The notes beneath the pieces were generated by a model, which saw only the letters and a program-made list of their open reading frames with translations, did no database searches and was not told the origin of the DNA. The position numbers and the translations under genes were made by a program. This document shows, one piece after another, positions 14,634-22,113 of a DNA stretch of 25,306 bases. This DNA comes from Desulfurococcaceae archaeon (GTDB lineage Archaea > Thermoproteota > Thermoprotei_A > Sulfolobales > Desulfurococcaceae). How positions within the stretch are numbered: the first letter of the stretch is position 1; every line of letters starts with the position of its first letter. The stretch spans positions 1 through 25,306 of the forward strand of contig JAJHRJ010000001.1 of assembly GCA_020832865.1 (NCBI GenBank), given 5' to 3'.

Positions 14634-14724
14634 GCCGGGGTGGCCGAGCGGTCTAAGGCGGCGGGCTGCAGGGCTTTAGTGTTAGATACCCGCTAAATCG
14701 CGGGTTCGAATCCCGCCCCCGGCT
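14634..14724 (+). tRNA. tRNA-Cys (GCA) with a 16-nt intron
   Basis: Acceptor GCCGGGG/CCCCGGC with T73, the cysteine discriminator; D stem GCC/GGC; anticodon stem GCGGG/CCCGC; anticodon GCA at 14668-14670; T arm GCGGG-TTCGAAT-CCCGC. Bases 14672-14687 are an intron at 37/38. At first sight it looks like a class II leucine tRNA, but the extra bases are the intron, and the variable loop is only about 6 nt. The L38e stop codon begins at the very next base. Confidence 0.9.
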
Positions 14725-14931
14725 CTACTCAATATACTTTATGTTCTGGCACTTCAGCCTCTTGAGCAGGTTATCTAGATCACTGAGAGGTACTTTAATA
14801 GTGTAGAGGTATCTTTTTGTTCTCGCTTTTACTTTGGCTATACCCTCATCTCCTAGTTTAACTACTCTACACTCTATTGCGCGTTCTGATATTCTTATAA
14901 ACTCCTCAGGGTCTTTCACTTCCCTGGGCAC
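14725..14931 (-). CDS. rpl38e: Ribosomal protein L38e
   Basis: 68 residues from GTG at 14929-14931, chosen because it gives the family start MPREVKDPEEF and has GGGGGT just upstream; the longer frame to 14958 adds nine unlikely residues. KVKARTKRYLYTIKVPLSDLDNLLKRL matches the core of L38e, a small large-subunit protein shared by eukaryotes and crenarchaea and absent from most euryarchaea. It is therefore also a lineage marker. Its TAG occupies 14725-14727, directly against the end of tRNA-Cys on the other strand. It is divergent from the DtxR-type gene. Confidence 0.85.
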   Translation of the reverse strand: MPREVKDPEEFIRISERAIECRVVKLGDEGIAKVKARTKRYLYTIKVPLSDLDNLLKRLKCQNIKYIE

Positions 14932-14966
14932 AGCTACCCCCCTAGAATTCAGGCACAAACAAGTTG

Positions 14967-14981
14967 CTTAAAAATATTAAG
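14967..14981. promoter_or_regulatory. Bidirectional TATA element between L38e and the DtxR-type gene
   Basis: CTTAAAAATATTAAG has inverted CTTAA/TTAAG ends, so it reads as a TATA-like box on both strands, ~36 nt from the L38e GTG and ~46 nt from the repressor ATG. Confidence 0.45.
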
Positions 14982-15026
14982 CTCTACTGTAATGCTGATC
15001 TACTGCGGTAGCTGGCTGAAAACGAC

Positions 15027-15704
15027 ATGAAACCCCGTAGATCAGGGCTCTTCAAGAGCAGCTATGAAGATTACTTAGCGACCATATACAGGCTACGCGA
15101 GGTTTATGGTCAGGCCAAGTTGCTAGACATTTCGAGAGAGCTCGGGGTTAAACCCTCAACAGCGTTCAAGGTTCTCTCTCAACTTGAGAAAAAAGGCTTA
15201 GTTAAGAGGTATATGTATAGAGAAGTAGTTTTAACAGAGAAAGGCGATGACTTAGCGAGGAGAATTATTAGGAAACACAGAATAGCTGAGGCTTTTTTAG
15301 CTTATAAGCTTGGAGTAGATGTCTTTGACACGCACTACTACGCACACTATTTAGAGCACTTACCAGATGAGTTAATAGAGAGAATATACGTGATGACGGG
15401 AGCCCCACAGAACTGTCCACACGGAAACGTCATTCCATTAGTAGAAAACAAGGAGAAAGCAGATAGTACCGTGCAAATTCAGTATATTAGGCTCAGTGAG
15501 GCGACATTAGGATTATACAGAGTTGAGAGAATAGCAGGAGAACTTTCAACAATCATGCCGGTGTTAAAAGAACTTCAACTAAAACCGGGAGTTATTGTTG
15601 AGGTCGTAGAGCAGACACCTGTTTATACAACTATAAAGCATAATCAAGTACTAAAGGAGGTTGTTAAACACGTAGCTTTCACAGTTCTCTTAAAGCCTAT
15701 GTGA
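15027..15704 (+). CDS. DtxR/MntR-family metal-dependent repressor
   Basis: 225 residues. Residues 10-70 are a winged helix-turn-helix (YEDYLATIYRL, LLDISRELGVKPSTAFKVLSQLEKKGLVKR). Residues 75-145 form the metal-binding dimer domain: H84, E88, H103, then AHYLEH (H107, E110, H111) and CPHGN at 130-134. Residues 150-225 form an SH3/FeoA-like domain. In DtxR the position of H107 is the metal-binding cysteine C102 and in MntR it is glutamate, so a histidine here leaves Fe(II) versus Mn(II) specificity open. Its position ahead of feoAB makes iron control likely. The start is ATG, possibly with a short leader. TGGCTGAAAA at 15013-15022 is repeated in the feoA upstream region. Confidence 0.85.
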   Translation: MKPRRSGLFKSSYEDYLATIYRLREVYGQAKLLDISRELGVKPSTAFKVLSQLEKKGLVKRYMYREVVLTEKGDDLARRIIRKHRIAEAFLAYKLGVDVFDTHYYAHYLEHLPDELIERIYVMTGAPQNCPHGNVIPLVENKEKADSTVQIQYIRLSEATLGLYRVERIAGELSTIMPVLKELQLKPGVIVEVVEQTPVYTTIKHNQVLKEVVKHVAFTVLLKPM

Positions 15705-15736
15705 CCTCTACACTCTTCTTAAATTTAGTCTTATCT

Positions 15737-15750
15737 AAGTTTATAAACTT
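15737..15750 (+). promoter_or_regulatory. feoA promoter: TATA box within a 14-bp palindrome
   Basis: AAGTTTATAAACTT is a perfect palindrome with a TATA box at its centre. Transcription would start near 15770, where TGGCTGAAAA (15766-15775) repeats the 10-mer upstream of the DtxR-type gene. Either could bind that repressor; this is inference. Confidence 0.45.
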
Positions 15751-15804
15751 CTACGAGTAAGTATTTGGCTGAAAATGTCTATGATAGGCTTATAATTATA
15801 CCAC

Positions 15805-16074
15805 ATGGTGCTTACTGTGGAGGAGAGGGATAATATCACAACACTAGATAAAGTGGGTGAGGGAAGAGTAGCTACATTAATCTCTATAGAGGCGGGTAAA
15901 GGACTACTCTCTAGATTACTGAACATGGGACTAGTACCTGGCTCCAAGATCAGAGTTCTCGTTAATGACGGCAGAGGCGTCCTTGTAATTAGTGTTCACG
16001 ACACGGAGATCTCTATTAGTCGTGGAATAGCGCAGAAATTACTAGTTAAGGTCGAGTCCTCATGGAGAGAATAA
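15805..16074 (+). CDS. feoA: FeoA, ferrous iron transport accessory protein
   Basis: 89 residues, SH3-like, with the family pattern GEGRVATLISIEAGKGLLSRLLNMGLVPGSKIRVL and ISRGIAQKLLVK. FeoA is a small cytoplasmic partner of the FeoB iron permease. It lies 100 bp after the DtxR-type gene and overlaps feoB by 13 nt, so the two are co-translated. The ATG at 15805 is given; GTG at 15817 has GGTG six bases before it and is an alternative start. Confidence 0.9.
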   Translation: MVLTVEERDNITTLDKVGEGRVATLISIEAGKGLLSRLLNMGLVPGSKIRVLVNDGRGVLVISVHDTEISISRGIAQKLLVKVESSWRE

Positions 16075-18122
16075 GAGTCGCACTAATAGGTCAACCAAAC
16101 GTGGGAAAGTCTACACTATTTAATATACTTACAAGGGGAAACGCTATAGTAACTAATTGGCCAGGCACTACTGTAAGTAAGAGTGAAGGTGTTATTAAAC
16201 ACCGTGACTACGAAATCCACATAATTGATCTTCCGGGCGTCTACGGTTTAACAGCTTTTACACTAGAAGAGAAGATATCTAGGAATTTTATTGTTAACGA
16301 GAAACCTGACGTCGTAGTTGTACTCGTAGACTCACTCTCGCTGATTAGAACATTATACTTAGCCCTAGATATACTTGAGCTTACAAGTAGGGTTATTATT
16401 GGAGTAACTAAAGTAGATGAGGCTCACATTAGGGGTATTCACATAAACTACGAGCTATTGGAAAAACATCTAGGAGTACCAGTGGTGCCACTTTCAGCAG
16501 TAAAAGGTGTAGGTTTAAGAGAGCTTATTGAGAGGATCATTAATACCTATGAGACTAGTAGAAGAGAGTATGTGAAAGTTGATTACGGCGAGCTAAGTAC
16601 TTACATCGAGTCGGCGGAAGCCCTCATAAAGCAATGTAACCTTGAGTTGTCACATAGGTGGTTAGCAGTAAAGGTTTTTGAAGGAGATCCTGAGACGCTC
16701 GAGTTAATTAAAGCGAAATGTGAGAGTCTATATAAAGTCCTCACAGAGATGAGAGAAGAGGCGTCTAGAATACTGAAAGTAGACCCAGCCGTCATCGTAG
16801 CTCGCAGTAGATTTAAGCAGGCTGAGAGTATTGGTAAATCCTGTATTGTACAAGTAGCTATTAGGAGACAAGCCCCTTCAAAGCTATTTTACCACCCCGT
16901 TTTCGCGCCGCTTGTAAGTATCGCTATAATTCTAGCTGTATTTGTACTAGCATTTACAGTAAACACAGGGTTTCCCATAACAAGCATCCTCGAGAGTACA
17001 GGATATAGTGAGTTAGCACAGGTAGTTGAAGAGTGCACCATTAGCTCTCTAATTGAGAGGTTTCTAGAGTGGGGTTCTAGTACTCTTAAGAGCGCTCTCG
17101 GTGAAAATGCTATTTCACTCTTTTTGAGTGAAGCGATATTAGGCGGTATAGGAGCTCTATTGCTATTTCTCCCGCTAATAATGATCGTATTAGCCGTCAT
17201 CGGAGTTCTCGAGGATACGGGTCTTTTAACGAGGTTAGCTATAGGCGTTCACACACTATTTGAAAAACTCGGCTTCTCAGGTCACGCCTTATTTCCGTTA
17301 TCACTTTCACTGGGATGCAACGTTCCCGGGCTACTAGTAACTAGGGCTATTCCAAGTAGTGCTGAGAGAGCTAGGCTAATTATGCTATTACCCTTTATAC
17401 CGTGTCAAGCCAGACTAATAGTCCTCTTAGCCCTAGCTACAGCTGTGAGACAGGGCTTTCTACTAGTGGCTTTTAGCTACATAGTAGCCTTTACCGCGTT
17501 CTCTGCTCTAGGCTTTACTCTGTACAAGTGGAGTATTAGGAGAGGTGAGGCAGTGGAGATTAGGCTACTGTTGGAGCAGCCTCCTCTACATAAGCCTATA
17601 CCTAGAGTTGTGTGGTGGTATACGTGGTGGCACACTAAGCACTTTCTAGTAAAAGCAGGAACAGTCATAGTTACAGCTAACATTTTGTTCTGGCTGTTAA
17701 CTCACGTAACTCCAATAATGAGCTTTACTACTGAGCCCAGTGAAAGTTTAGCTGCTCTGTTCTCAAGAGTATTAACACCTATACTTAAACCACTGGGTAT
17801 AAGCGGGGAGAAGGCATGGATCATAGTATTAGCACTTATCGCGGGCTTTGCGGCTAAGGAGATCTTCATTAGTACTCTCCTCATGGTTACGGGCGCGGAC
17901 AGTATTAGAGAAGCCTTTACTACTACGGGTGTTACTGAGCAGTCAGTTGTAGCACTAGCGGTTTTTGTTACACTCTATGTGCCGTGTTTAGCGACTCTTG
18001 CAACTATATATGGTGAAACTAGGAGTTTAAAGCTCGTAGCCGAGGTAGTAGTACTAATGCTAGTAGTCGCCTACACGTCGGCCTTGTTAGTGTACGCTTT
18101 AGCTTCTATTTTGACGTGGTAG
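16062..18122 (+). CDS. feoB: FeoB, ferrous iron permease with GTPase domain
   Basis: 686 residues, usual for FeoB. The N-terminal G domain has G1 GQPNVGKST (10-18), G2 NWPGTT (32-37), G3 DLPG (56-59) and G4 at 116-119, where TKVD replaces the normal N-x-x-D. A helical domain follows to about 260, then the membrane part (from ~280) with two Gate regions carrying the conserved cysteines: GCNVPG near 418 and VPCLATL near 641. It imports Fe(II) across the cell membrane. The ATG start lies inside feoA. There is no fused FeoC, but a small cysteine-rich gene follows 76 bp downstream. Confidence 0.95.
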   Translation: MERIRVALIGQPNVGKSTLFNILTRGNAIVTNWPGTTVSKSEGVIKHRDYEIHIIDLPGVYGLTAFTLEEKISRNFIVNEKPDVVVVLVDSLSLIRTLYLALDILELTSRVIIGVTKVDEAHIRGIHINYELLEKHLGVPVVPLSAVKGVGLRELIERIINTYETSRREYVKVDYGELSTYIESAEALIKQCNLELSHRWLAVKVFEGDPETLELIKAKCESLYKVLTEMREEASRILKVDPAVIVARSRFKQAESIGKSCIVQVAIRRQAPSKLFYHPVFAPLVSIAIILAVFVLAFTVNTGFPITSILESTGYSELAQVVEECTISSLIERFLEWGSSTLKSALGENAISLFLSEAILGGIGALLLFLPLIMIVLAVIGVLEDTGLLTRLAIGVHTLFEKLGFSGHALFPLSLSLGCNVPGLLVTRAIPSSAERARLIMLLPFIPCQARLIVLLALATAVRQGFLLVAFSYIVAFTAFSALGFTLYKWSIRRGEAVEIRLLLEQPPLHKPIPRVVWWYTWWHTKHFLVKAGTVIVTANILFWLLTHVTPIMSFTTEPSESLAALFSRVLTPILKPLGISGEKAWIIVLALIAGFAAKEIFISTLLMVTGADSIREAFTTTGVTEQSVVALAVFVTLYVPCLATLATIYGETRSLKLVAEVVVLMLVVAYTSALLVYALASILTW

Positions 18123-18198
18123 GAGAGTATACACGCCATGACCTCCATGTTATAAATCTCTAATTACCTAAAAACACTATTGACTAGCAACTTACAGG

Positions 18199-18474
18199 GT
18201 GAGCGTTGAAGTGACAATATACTGGGAGAGGTGTGACTTCTGTGGACTGTATAAGCCGACACTTAGATGTGCCGTGTTTCCAGAGCTCTCAGTGGACTTC
18301 ATGTGTTGCGTTAGTTGTCCTCTTAGAATGAGTAAGTGTAGATCGCCGGCTTGGAGGGCGTCAATTGACCAGGGTTTACCGGCGCCTAGGACTAGAGTAG
18401 TTAGTAGTGAAGAGAGAAAAAGGGTATTTGAGGAGCTCATAAAGGCTCTTGGAGGTAAAAGCGAGACTAACTAG
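18199..18474 (+). CDS. Small cysteine-rich protein downstream of feoB
   Basis: 91 residues with seven cysteines in the first half: CDFC (12/15), C24, a CC-x2-C group (36/37/40) and C47, then a polar helical C-terminus (SSEERKRVFEELIKALGG). The pattern could hold zinc or an Fe-S cluster. I do not recognise a family. It is on the same strand as feoAB, so it might act as a FeoC-like iron or redox sensor, but this is only positional inference. The GTG at 18199 is given; the GTG at 18211 is preceded at 8 nt by GGTGA (18198-18202) and is a likely alternative start. It converges on the PCNA gene with 14 bp between stops. Confidence 0.65.
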   Translation: MSVEVTIYWERCDFCGLYKPTLRCAVFPELSVDFMCCVSCPLRMSKCRSPAWRASIDQGLPAPRTRVVSSEERKRVFEELIKALGGKSETN

Positions 18475-18488
18475 CACTTGTGTTACAG

Positions 18489-19241
18489 CTAAATTCTAGG
18501 CACAAGCCAGTATATGAGCTTACTTCCATCACCTATATCGTACTCTACTTTCATTGGTTTACTCGTGTCAAAGGATATAGTGATATTTTTAGTTGCAGAG
18601 GCGGGTCTCGCGGCCTCTACTAACAGGTCAATACTATATGAGGATCTAGCCTTCTCAACAGTGGAGGACAAGATTATTAGGGGGTTTCCCTCGGCGAGGT
18701 CACACTTGTACTCTTTTTGCTGCTCAGTACTAATAATGGTTATTTTACCGGCTTCATATGTGAATATAGCCTCATCTCCGACGAGTTTAAGGTCACTTAC
18801 TATGTTCTTGAAATCCTGAGATAGCATTGTAAACGTAACGCTTAAGTCCACCTGTAACTCGGGTAGTGGTTCAACGGGTTTAGGAATTAGAGGTACTCCT
18901 ATCTCCCTCTCAAGCCCTGTTTTTCTATCACGCAGAGTTAACTTGAGGACCCCGCTCTCCCTGTCGAGTTCAAATACAGCAGCGTCGTTTCTACCAGCTC
19001 TCTTAACAGCTTTTTTAAGCTCTGTACCTGAGACTATGAAGCTCTCTTCTCCCTCAACGCTGTATTCTTCAAATATAATACTAGGTGCTCTGAACACGCC
19101 CATTACGGTCTTATCGGGACTTATGACTTTTACCTCTAAAGCATCTTGAGTAATAAAGAAGGGTACTTCGTCACTAATTTTAGTTAAAACCTGTAATACA
19201 CGTTTGAGTTTAGACGCATTTGGATGCGTAACTCTAAACAC
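18489..19241 (-). CDS. pcn: PCNA sliding clamp
   Basis: 250 residues from GTG at 19239-19241, chosen because it yields the family start MFRVTHPNASKL and has GGTGAT just upstream; a GTG three codons earlier overlaps that site. The two-domain clamp fold is clear, with ITQDALEVKVISPDKTVMGVF, the interdomain region LIPKPVEPLPEL and the C-terminal IYWLVPRI. PCNA rings encircle DNA and tether polymerase, ligase, FEN1 and other partners. Crenarchaea often carry up to three paralogs; which of these it is cannot be told here. A TATA-like GTTTTTAAG lies ~30 nt upstream (about 19275-19285). Confidence 0.95.
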   Translation of the reverse strand: MFRVTHPNASKLKRVLQVLTKISDEVPFFITQDALEVKVISPDKTVMGVFRAPSIIFEEYSVEGEESFIVSGTELKKAVKRAGRNDAAVFELDRESGVLKLTLRDRKTGLEREIGVPLIPKPVEPLPELQVDLSVTFTMLSQDFKNIVSDLKLVGDEAIFTYEAGKITIISTEQQKEYKCDLAEGNPLIILSSTVEKARSSYSIDLLVEAARPASATKNITISFDTSKPMKVEYDIGDGSKLIYWLVPRI

Positions 19242-19419
19242 AAATATCACCTATACGCATAGACAGGGCTTTGACTCTTAAAAACACGCTTTTAGAGCTA
19301 CTATATGATATATCACAGAGGAATTTAAGTGAAAACTCCACAGAGATAATAAGGTTTTCATGGATATTCTAGAGATAAGCTATGAGAAGCCTTTTTCTAA
19401 AATCTAGAAACACAAGGTA

Positions 19420-19713
19420 TTAGTGCTTCTTCTTTTTAGTTTTTGCTTTTTTCTCCTCTCTAGCTTTTTTCCTTTTCTCTTTTTTCTTGGCCTCTTTGCG
19501 AGTAACACGTGCCTTTGAGTGTACGGTGCTTTCACGTGTCGATAGTAGTACTTCTATGGGTAAATTGCCGTGTATAACATTGTACCATAATTTACTAATA
19601 TTGGCGAAAAATCTTAGCTGATCAATTACGACTTCACCCGCTTCTTCCTCTTCCTCCGCTGTTTCTACGGCTTCGTGCTCTGCCCCCCCGCTAATATCCT
19701 CTCCCAGAACCAC
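19420..19713 (-). CDS. rpo13: Probable RNA polymerase subunit Rpo13
   Basis: 97 residues: an acidic N-terminus (to ~28), a central helical part (29-60, VVIDQLRFFANISKLW, then YNVIHGNLPIEVLL) and a lysine-rich tail from ~70. The same plan, in the same order, occurs in Sulfolobus Rpo13 (acidic head, IWDNLLNGKITLEEA centre, KKxKK tail). The centre aligns well from memory (W-x-N-x-x-x-G-x-x-x-x-E). Rpo13 sits near the downstream DNA channel of crenarchaeal RNA polymerase. The GTG start has GGTGA seven bases upstream, and a TATA box on the minus strand lies at about 19768-19757. Low-complexity tails make chance resemblance possible, so the centre is the key evidence. Confidence 0.65.
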   Translation of the reverse strand: MVLGEDISGGAEHEAVETAEEEEEAGEVVIDQLRFFANISKLWYNVIHGNLPIEVLLSTRESTVHSKARVTRKEAKKKEKRKKAREEKKAKTKKKKH

Positions 19714-20067
19714 GCTTTCACCCTACGCAAGGCACTTTCTTTTATTGTTAACTTTTACTTTTTTATACCCTTAGTTGCTAAAACTTACTACTGATCTAAA
19801 TTTAACTACAGATAGCTATAACTACACGCGGATGCGAGGTTTCGAGTTTATTGGTTTCGGTATGCAGTGTGCTCTGAATGATGAGTTTTAGGGTTTAATT
19901 GGTGTATTTAACGCAGATGGAGGTTTAGGAATTACGTGAAACCTCGATAGCCTTGGCTGTGATGCTGTGAAAAACCGAGCAGAGACTGAAAATCTAAATG
20001 AGAAACACGTATTCATATTCATAATTACTCATAAGTTATTCATAGATGTTTGCCTCAGAAAACATCT
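19714..20067. other. Gene-free stretch between Rpo13 and the CedB-like gene
   Basis: It contains the minus-strand Rpo13 promoter (TATA about 19757-19768) and a plus-strand tnpB-end-like remnant (19826-20018). No open frame with protein character was seen apart from that remnant. Confidence 0.5.
19826..20018 (+). mobile_element. tnpB-type element 3' end / omega-RNA-like remnant, copy 2
   Basis: The core 19878-19952 begins ATGATGAG and has TTAACGCAGATG and the stem GAGGTTT (19920-19926)/AAACCTC (19939-19945) around a 12-nt loop, followed by GATAGCC. A frame with stops gives FNADGGLGIT and, after one TGA, LDSLGCDAVKNRAETENL. GTATTCATA (20010-20018) follows, as in the other two copies. A partial direct duplicate ACGCGGATGCGAGGTTT precedes it (19826-19842). 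It aligns with copy 1 and more weakly with the tnpB end at 13019-13040. It may be a dead element end or a retained structured RNA. Confidence 0.5.
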
Positions 20068-21975
20068 CTATTTAGCGAGATCTATTTTTGCGATATAGAT
20101 GTTTTCAGAACCAGTGGCGTGTATTATGTAAGAGTGTTGCTTTAAAGACCTTAGAGCCTCTGATATGCATGCGGCTTTTACCTTAATAGCACCGCCAACT
20201 ATATCTGCAGCTGCCTTCACGCTTTCAGGCTCATTAAGCGTAAAGAATACTCGTAGCCCAGCATTATTGAGTAATGCTTGGGGTATTCTCTTAATGTCCT
20301 GTGAAACTACTATGATTGAAAATCCAAATTTCCTGCTCTCCATAAACATTCTAGAGAGGAGTTCCATGCCCAGAGTCCTAGGCATTATGTGTCTAACTTC
20401 GTCTATAACTAATTGAAGAGGTATTTTTCCAGCACGGTACATTTTACTAATCAACATGTACATTAAGGTCTCTACGAGTATTGCTTTAGTGAAATCACTT
20501 GAAACTCTGCTTAGATCAACTATGCTATTACCTCTTAGCAAGTCATCAATACTAAGGGGCTCTCCTTCACCCATGCTCTCGCTAATTAGGTTTAAGTACG
20601 GCAGAATTCTCGTAAACTCCTGGTTTAATTCGCTTAGCTCTTTGCATGCTACAACAAGATCTCTCAGAGTAGGGGGCTCTTTACTCCACGTCTCTGGATC
20701 ATCTGTTATGTTCCTCGTAGCATAGGCTTTTAGAATAACCTCCTCGAGGAGTCTTCTCTGTATAAATCCAAGCTTAAAAATAGAGGCAATAACGTGTGAT
20801 AACTGTAAAGCCCTATCTCTTGGTGAGGACTTCTCGAGTATAAGGGGATTTATAGTGTACTTAGATGCATCAATAACTCTACACTCAGCACTAATTGATA
20901 AATTCGAGTATTCTCCGTGAGGATCTATTACTAGGAAACGGTAACCGTAAATTCTACTAGACTCTTGAACAATGTGTTTTACAAGCGTAGTTTTACCGGT
21001 ACCTGAGGCCCCTATAATTACTATGTGAGGCGTGTTTAAGTCTTCTAATCTCACGTAAATCGGCTTACGTGTTTCTCTGAAAAACCAAGTCTCCTTAATA
21101 TCAGAGCCGAGTACGTGTCCCTGTGAAATCTCCGCGTATACTCTACGTGGCTGACCATAGGCGATCTCAGCCTCTGCTATACCTATGAAAATGCCAGGGG
21201 GTTCATTATAGAACACTCTTTCAGCTCTCTGGGGGTGGAGGCGTTCTCTCGGAATAGTTAATAGTAGAGGTGGAACACCGAGTAGTCCTGCCCCAGAGAA
21301 AAATCCTATTAGTAGTACTTCGCGGAGATCTCTATTACAGGTGTAAACCACAGATAGGGCTAAGAGGAGTGGTTGCAGATATAAGTGCGGCAAAAACGCG
21401 TAGAGGAGTTTTTCGGTACTTATACCTCCAATTATAGAGAGAGTAATAGTGAGTAGGATAAGTAGTGAAAAGCCAATACTATGAGATGCGAGCAGAGTTG
21501 GCGCTACCTCTATGATATCGTTAAGGCTGGGTCTTTTAATAGATGGGGCCTTAATGAGCACTGGAGAGCCCCCAATTTCTCTGAAGCGCTCACCGGGAAA
21601 TCTCATCGACAATAGTAACCGAGCAATAAATAGTGATACTAAGTAGGCAAAGCCCTCTTTACCTATACTCAGCAGGGAGAACTCTTCACACTTAAGGAGC
21701 ACTACTTGTAAGTAAAAGAGTACTCTGTTCAAAATACCAATAGTAATACTAGAGGTTAACGCGATAACTAGCAGTACGTGTATGACTGCGAGGAGTAATA
21801 GAATTAGTGGTCTATAGAGAAACACATATAACAAGTAATTCTCTAAGCTTTGAAAACCAAGGTTACCGTAGCGAGACACGCTTATATAGACTTCCAAGAC
21901 GTAGAGTACGAAGTTAACAGCTAGCAAAGCTATACTCTTACTAAACTGCTTTAAGACACTAGTGGCTTGGAGCAT
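20068..21975 (-). CDS. Membrane-anchored HerA/VirB4-like ATPase, CedB-like
   Basis: 635 residues. The first ~240 hold about five or six hydrophobic spans (near 14-33, 47-80, 108-123, 167-187, 190-212, 219-241). The rest is a HerA/FtsK-type motor: Walker A GASGTGKTT at 322-330, DPHGEY at 351-356, Walker B LQLVIDEVRH near 520-529, then VVSQDIKRIPQALLNNAG. CedB, the ATPase of the crenarchaeal DNA-import system (Ced), has this plan, and I infer that role; a membrane-bound HerA of other function is possible. The channel proteins CedA/A1/A2 are not in the window. The ATG start has GAAGAG just upstream, and the gene is divergent from the Lhr-type helicase across 138 bp. Confidence 0.7.
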   Translation of the reverse strand: MLQATSVLKQFSKSIALLAVNFVLYVLEVYISVSRYGNLGFQSLENYLLYVFLYRPLILLLLAVIHVLLVIALTSSITIGILNRVLFYLQVVLLKCEEFSLLSIGKEGFAYLVSLFIARLLLSMRFPGERFREIGGSPVLIKAPSIKRPSLNDIIEVAPTLLASHSIGFSLLILLTITLSIIGGISTEKLLYAFLPHLYLQPLLLALSVVYTCNRDLREVLLIGFFSGAGLLGVPPLLLTIPRERLHPQRAERVFYNEPPGIFIGIAEAEIAYGQPRRVYAEISQGHVLGSDIKETWFFRETRKPIYVRLEDLNTPHIVIIGASGTGKTTLVKHIVQESSRIYGYRFLVIDPHGEYSNLSISAECRVIDASKYTINPLILEKSSPRDRALQLSHVIASIFKLGFIQRRLLEEVILKAYATRNITDDPETWSKEPPTLRDLVVACKELSELNQEFTRILPYLNLISESMGEGEPLSIDDLLRGNSIVDLSRVSSDFTKAILVETLMYMLISKMYRAGKIPLQLVIDEVRHIMPRTLGMELLSRMFMESRKFGFSIIVVSQDIKRIPQALLNNAGLRVFFTLNEPESVKAAADIVGGAIKVKAACISEALRSLKQHSYIIHATGSENIYIAKIDLAK

Positions 21976-22113
21976 CTCTTCTAATACGCCTCTAAATAAT
22001 AATTCTGTAGTATTCAGCTAAAAGCCATTTGAGCATAGAGGTAAAATAAGCTAATTTAGCATAATACTATTAGAGGTGAGCACTTAGGAATTATCGTGAT
22101 AAGGACTTAAGCA

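Noticed and set aside
14634..14724. Class II leucine tRNA (CAG)
   Set aside because: The anticodon loop alignment gives GCA, the extra bases fit a 37/38 intron, the variable loop is ~6 nt and T73 fits cysteine.
19878..20000. C/D box small RNA reading of the ATGATGAG element
   Set aside because: The ATGATGA matches box C and a CTGA occurs near 19986, but spacing is about twice normal and copy 1 has no CTGA; a tnpB-end/omega-RNA origin explains more.
21985..22080. CCTCTAA/TTAGAGG inverted repeat between the CedB-like and Lhr genes
   Set aside because: Only 7 bp is perfect over a ~70-nt AT-rich spacer, which can occur by chance.
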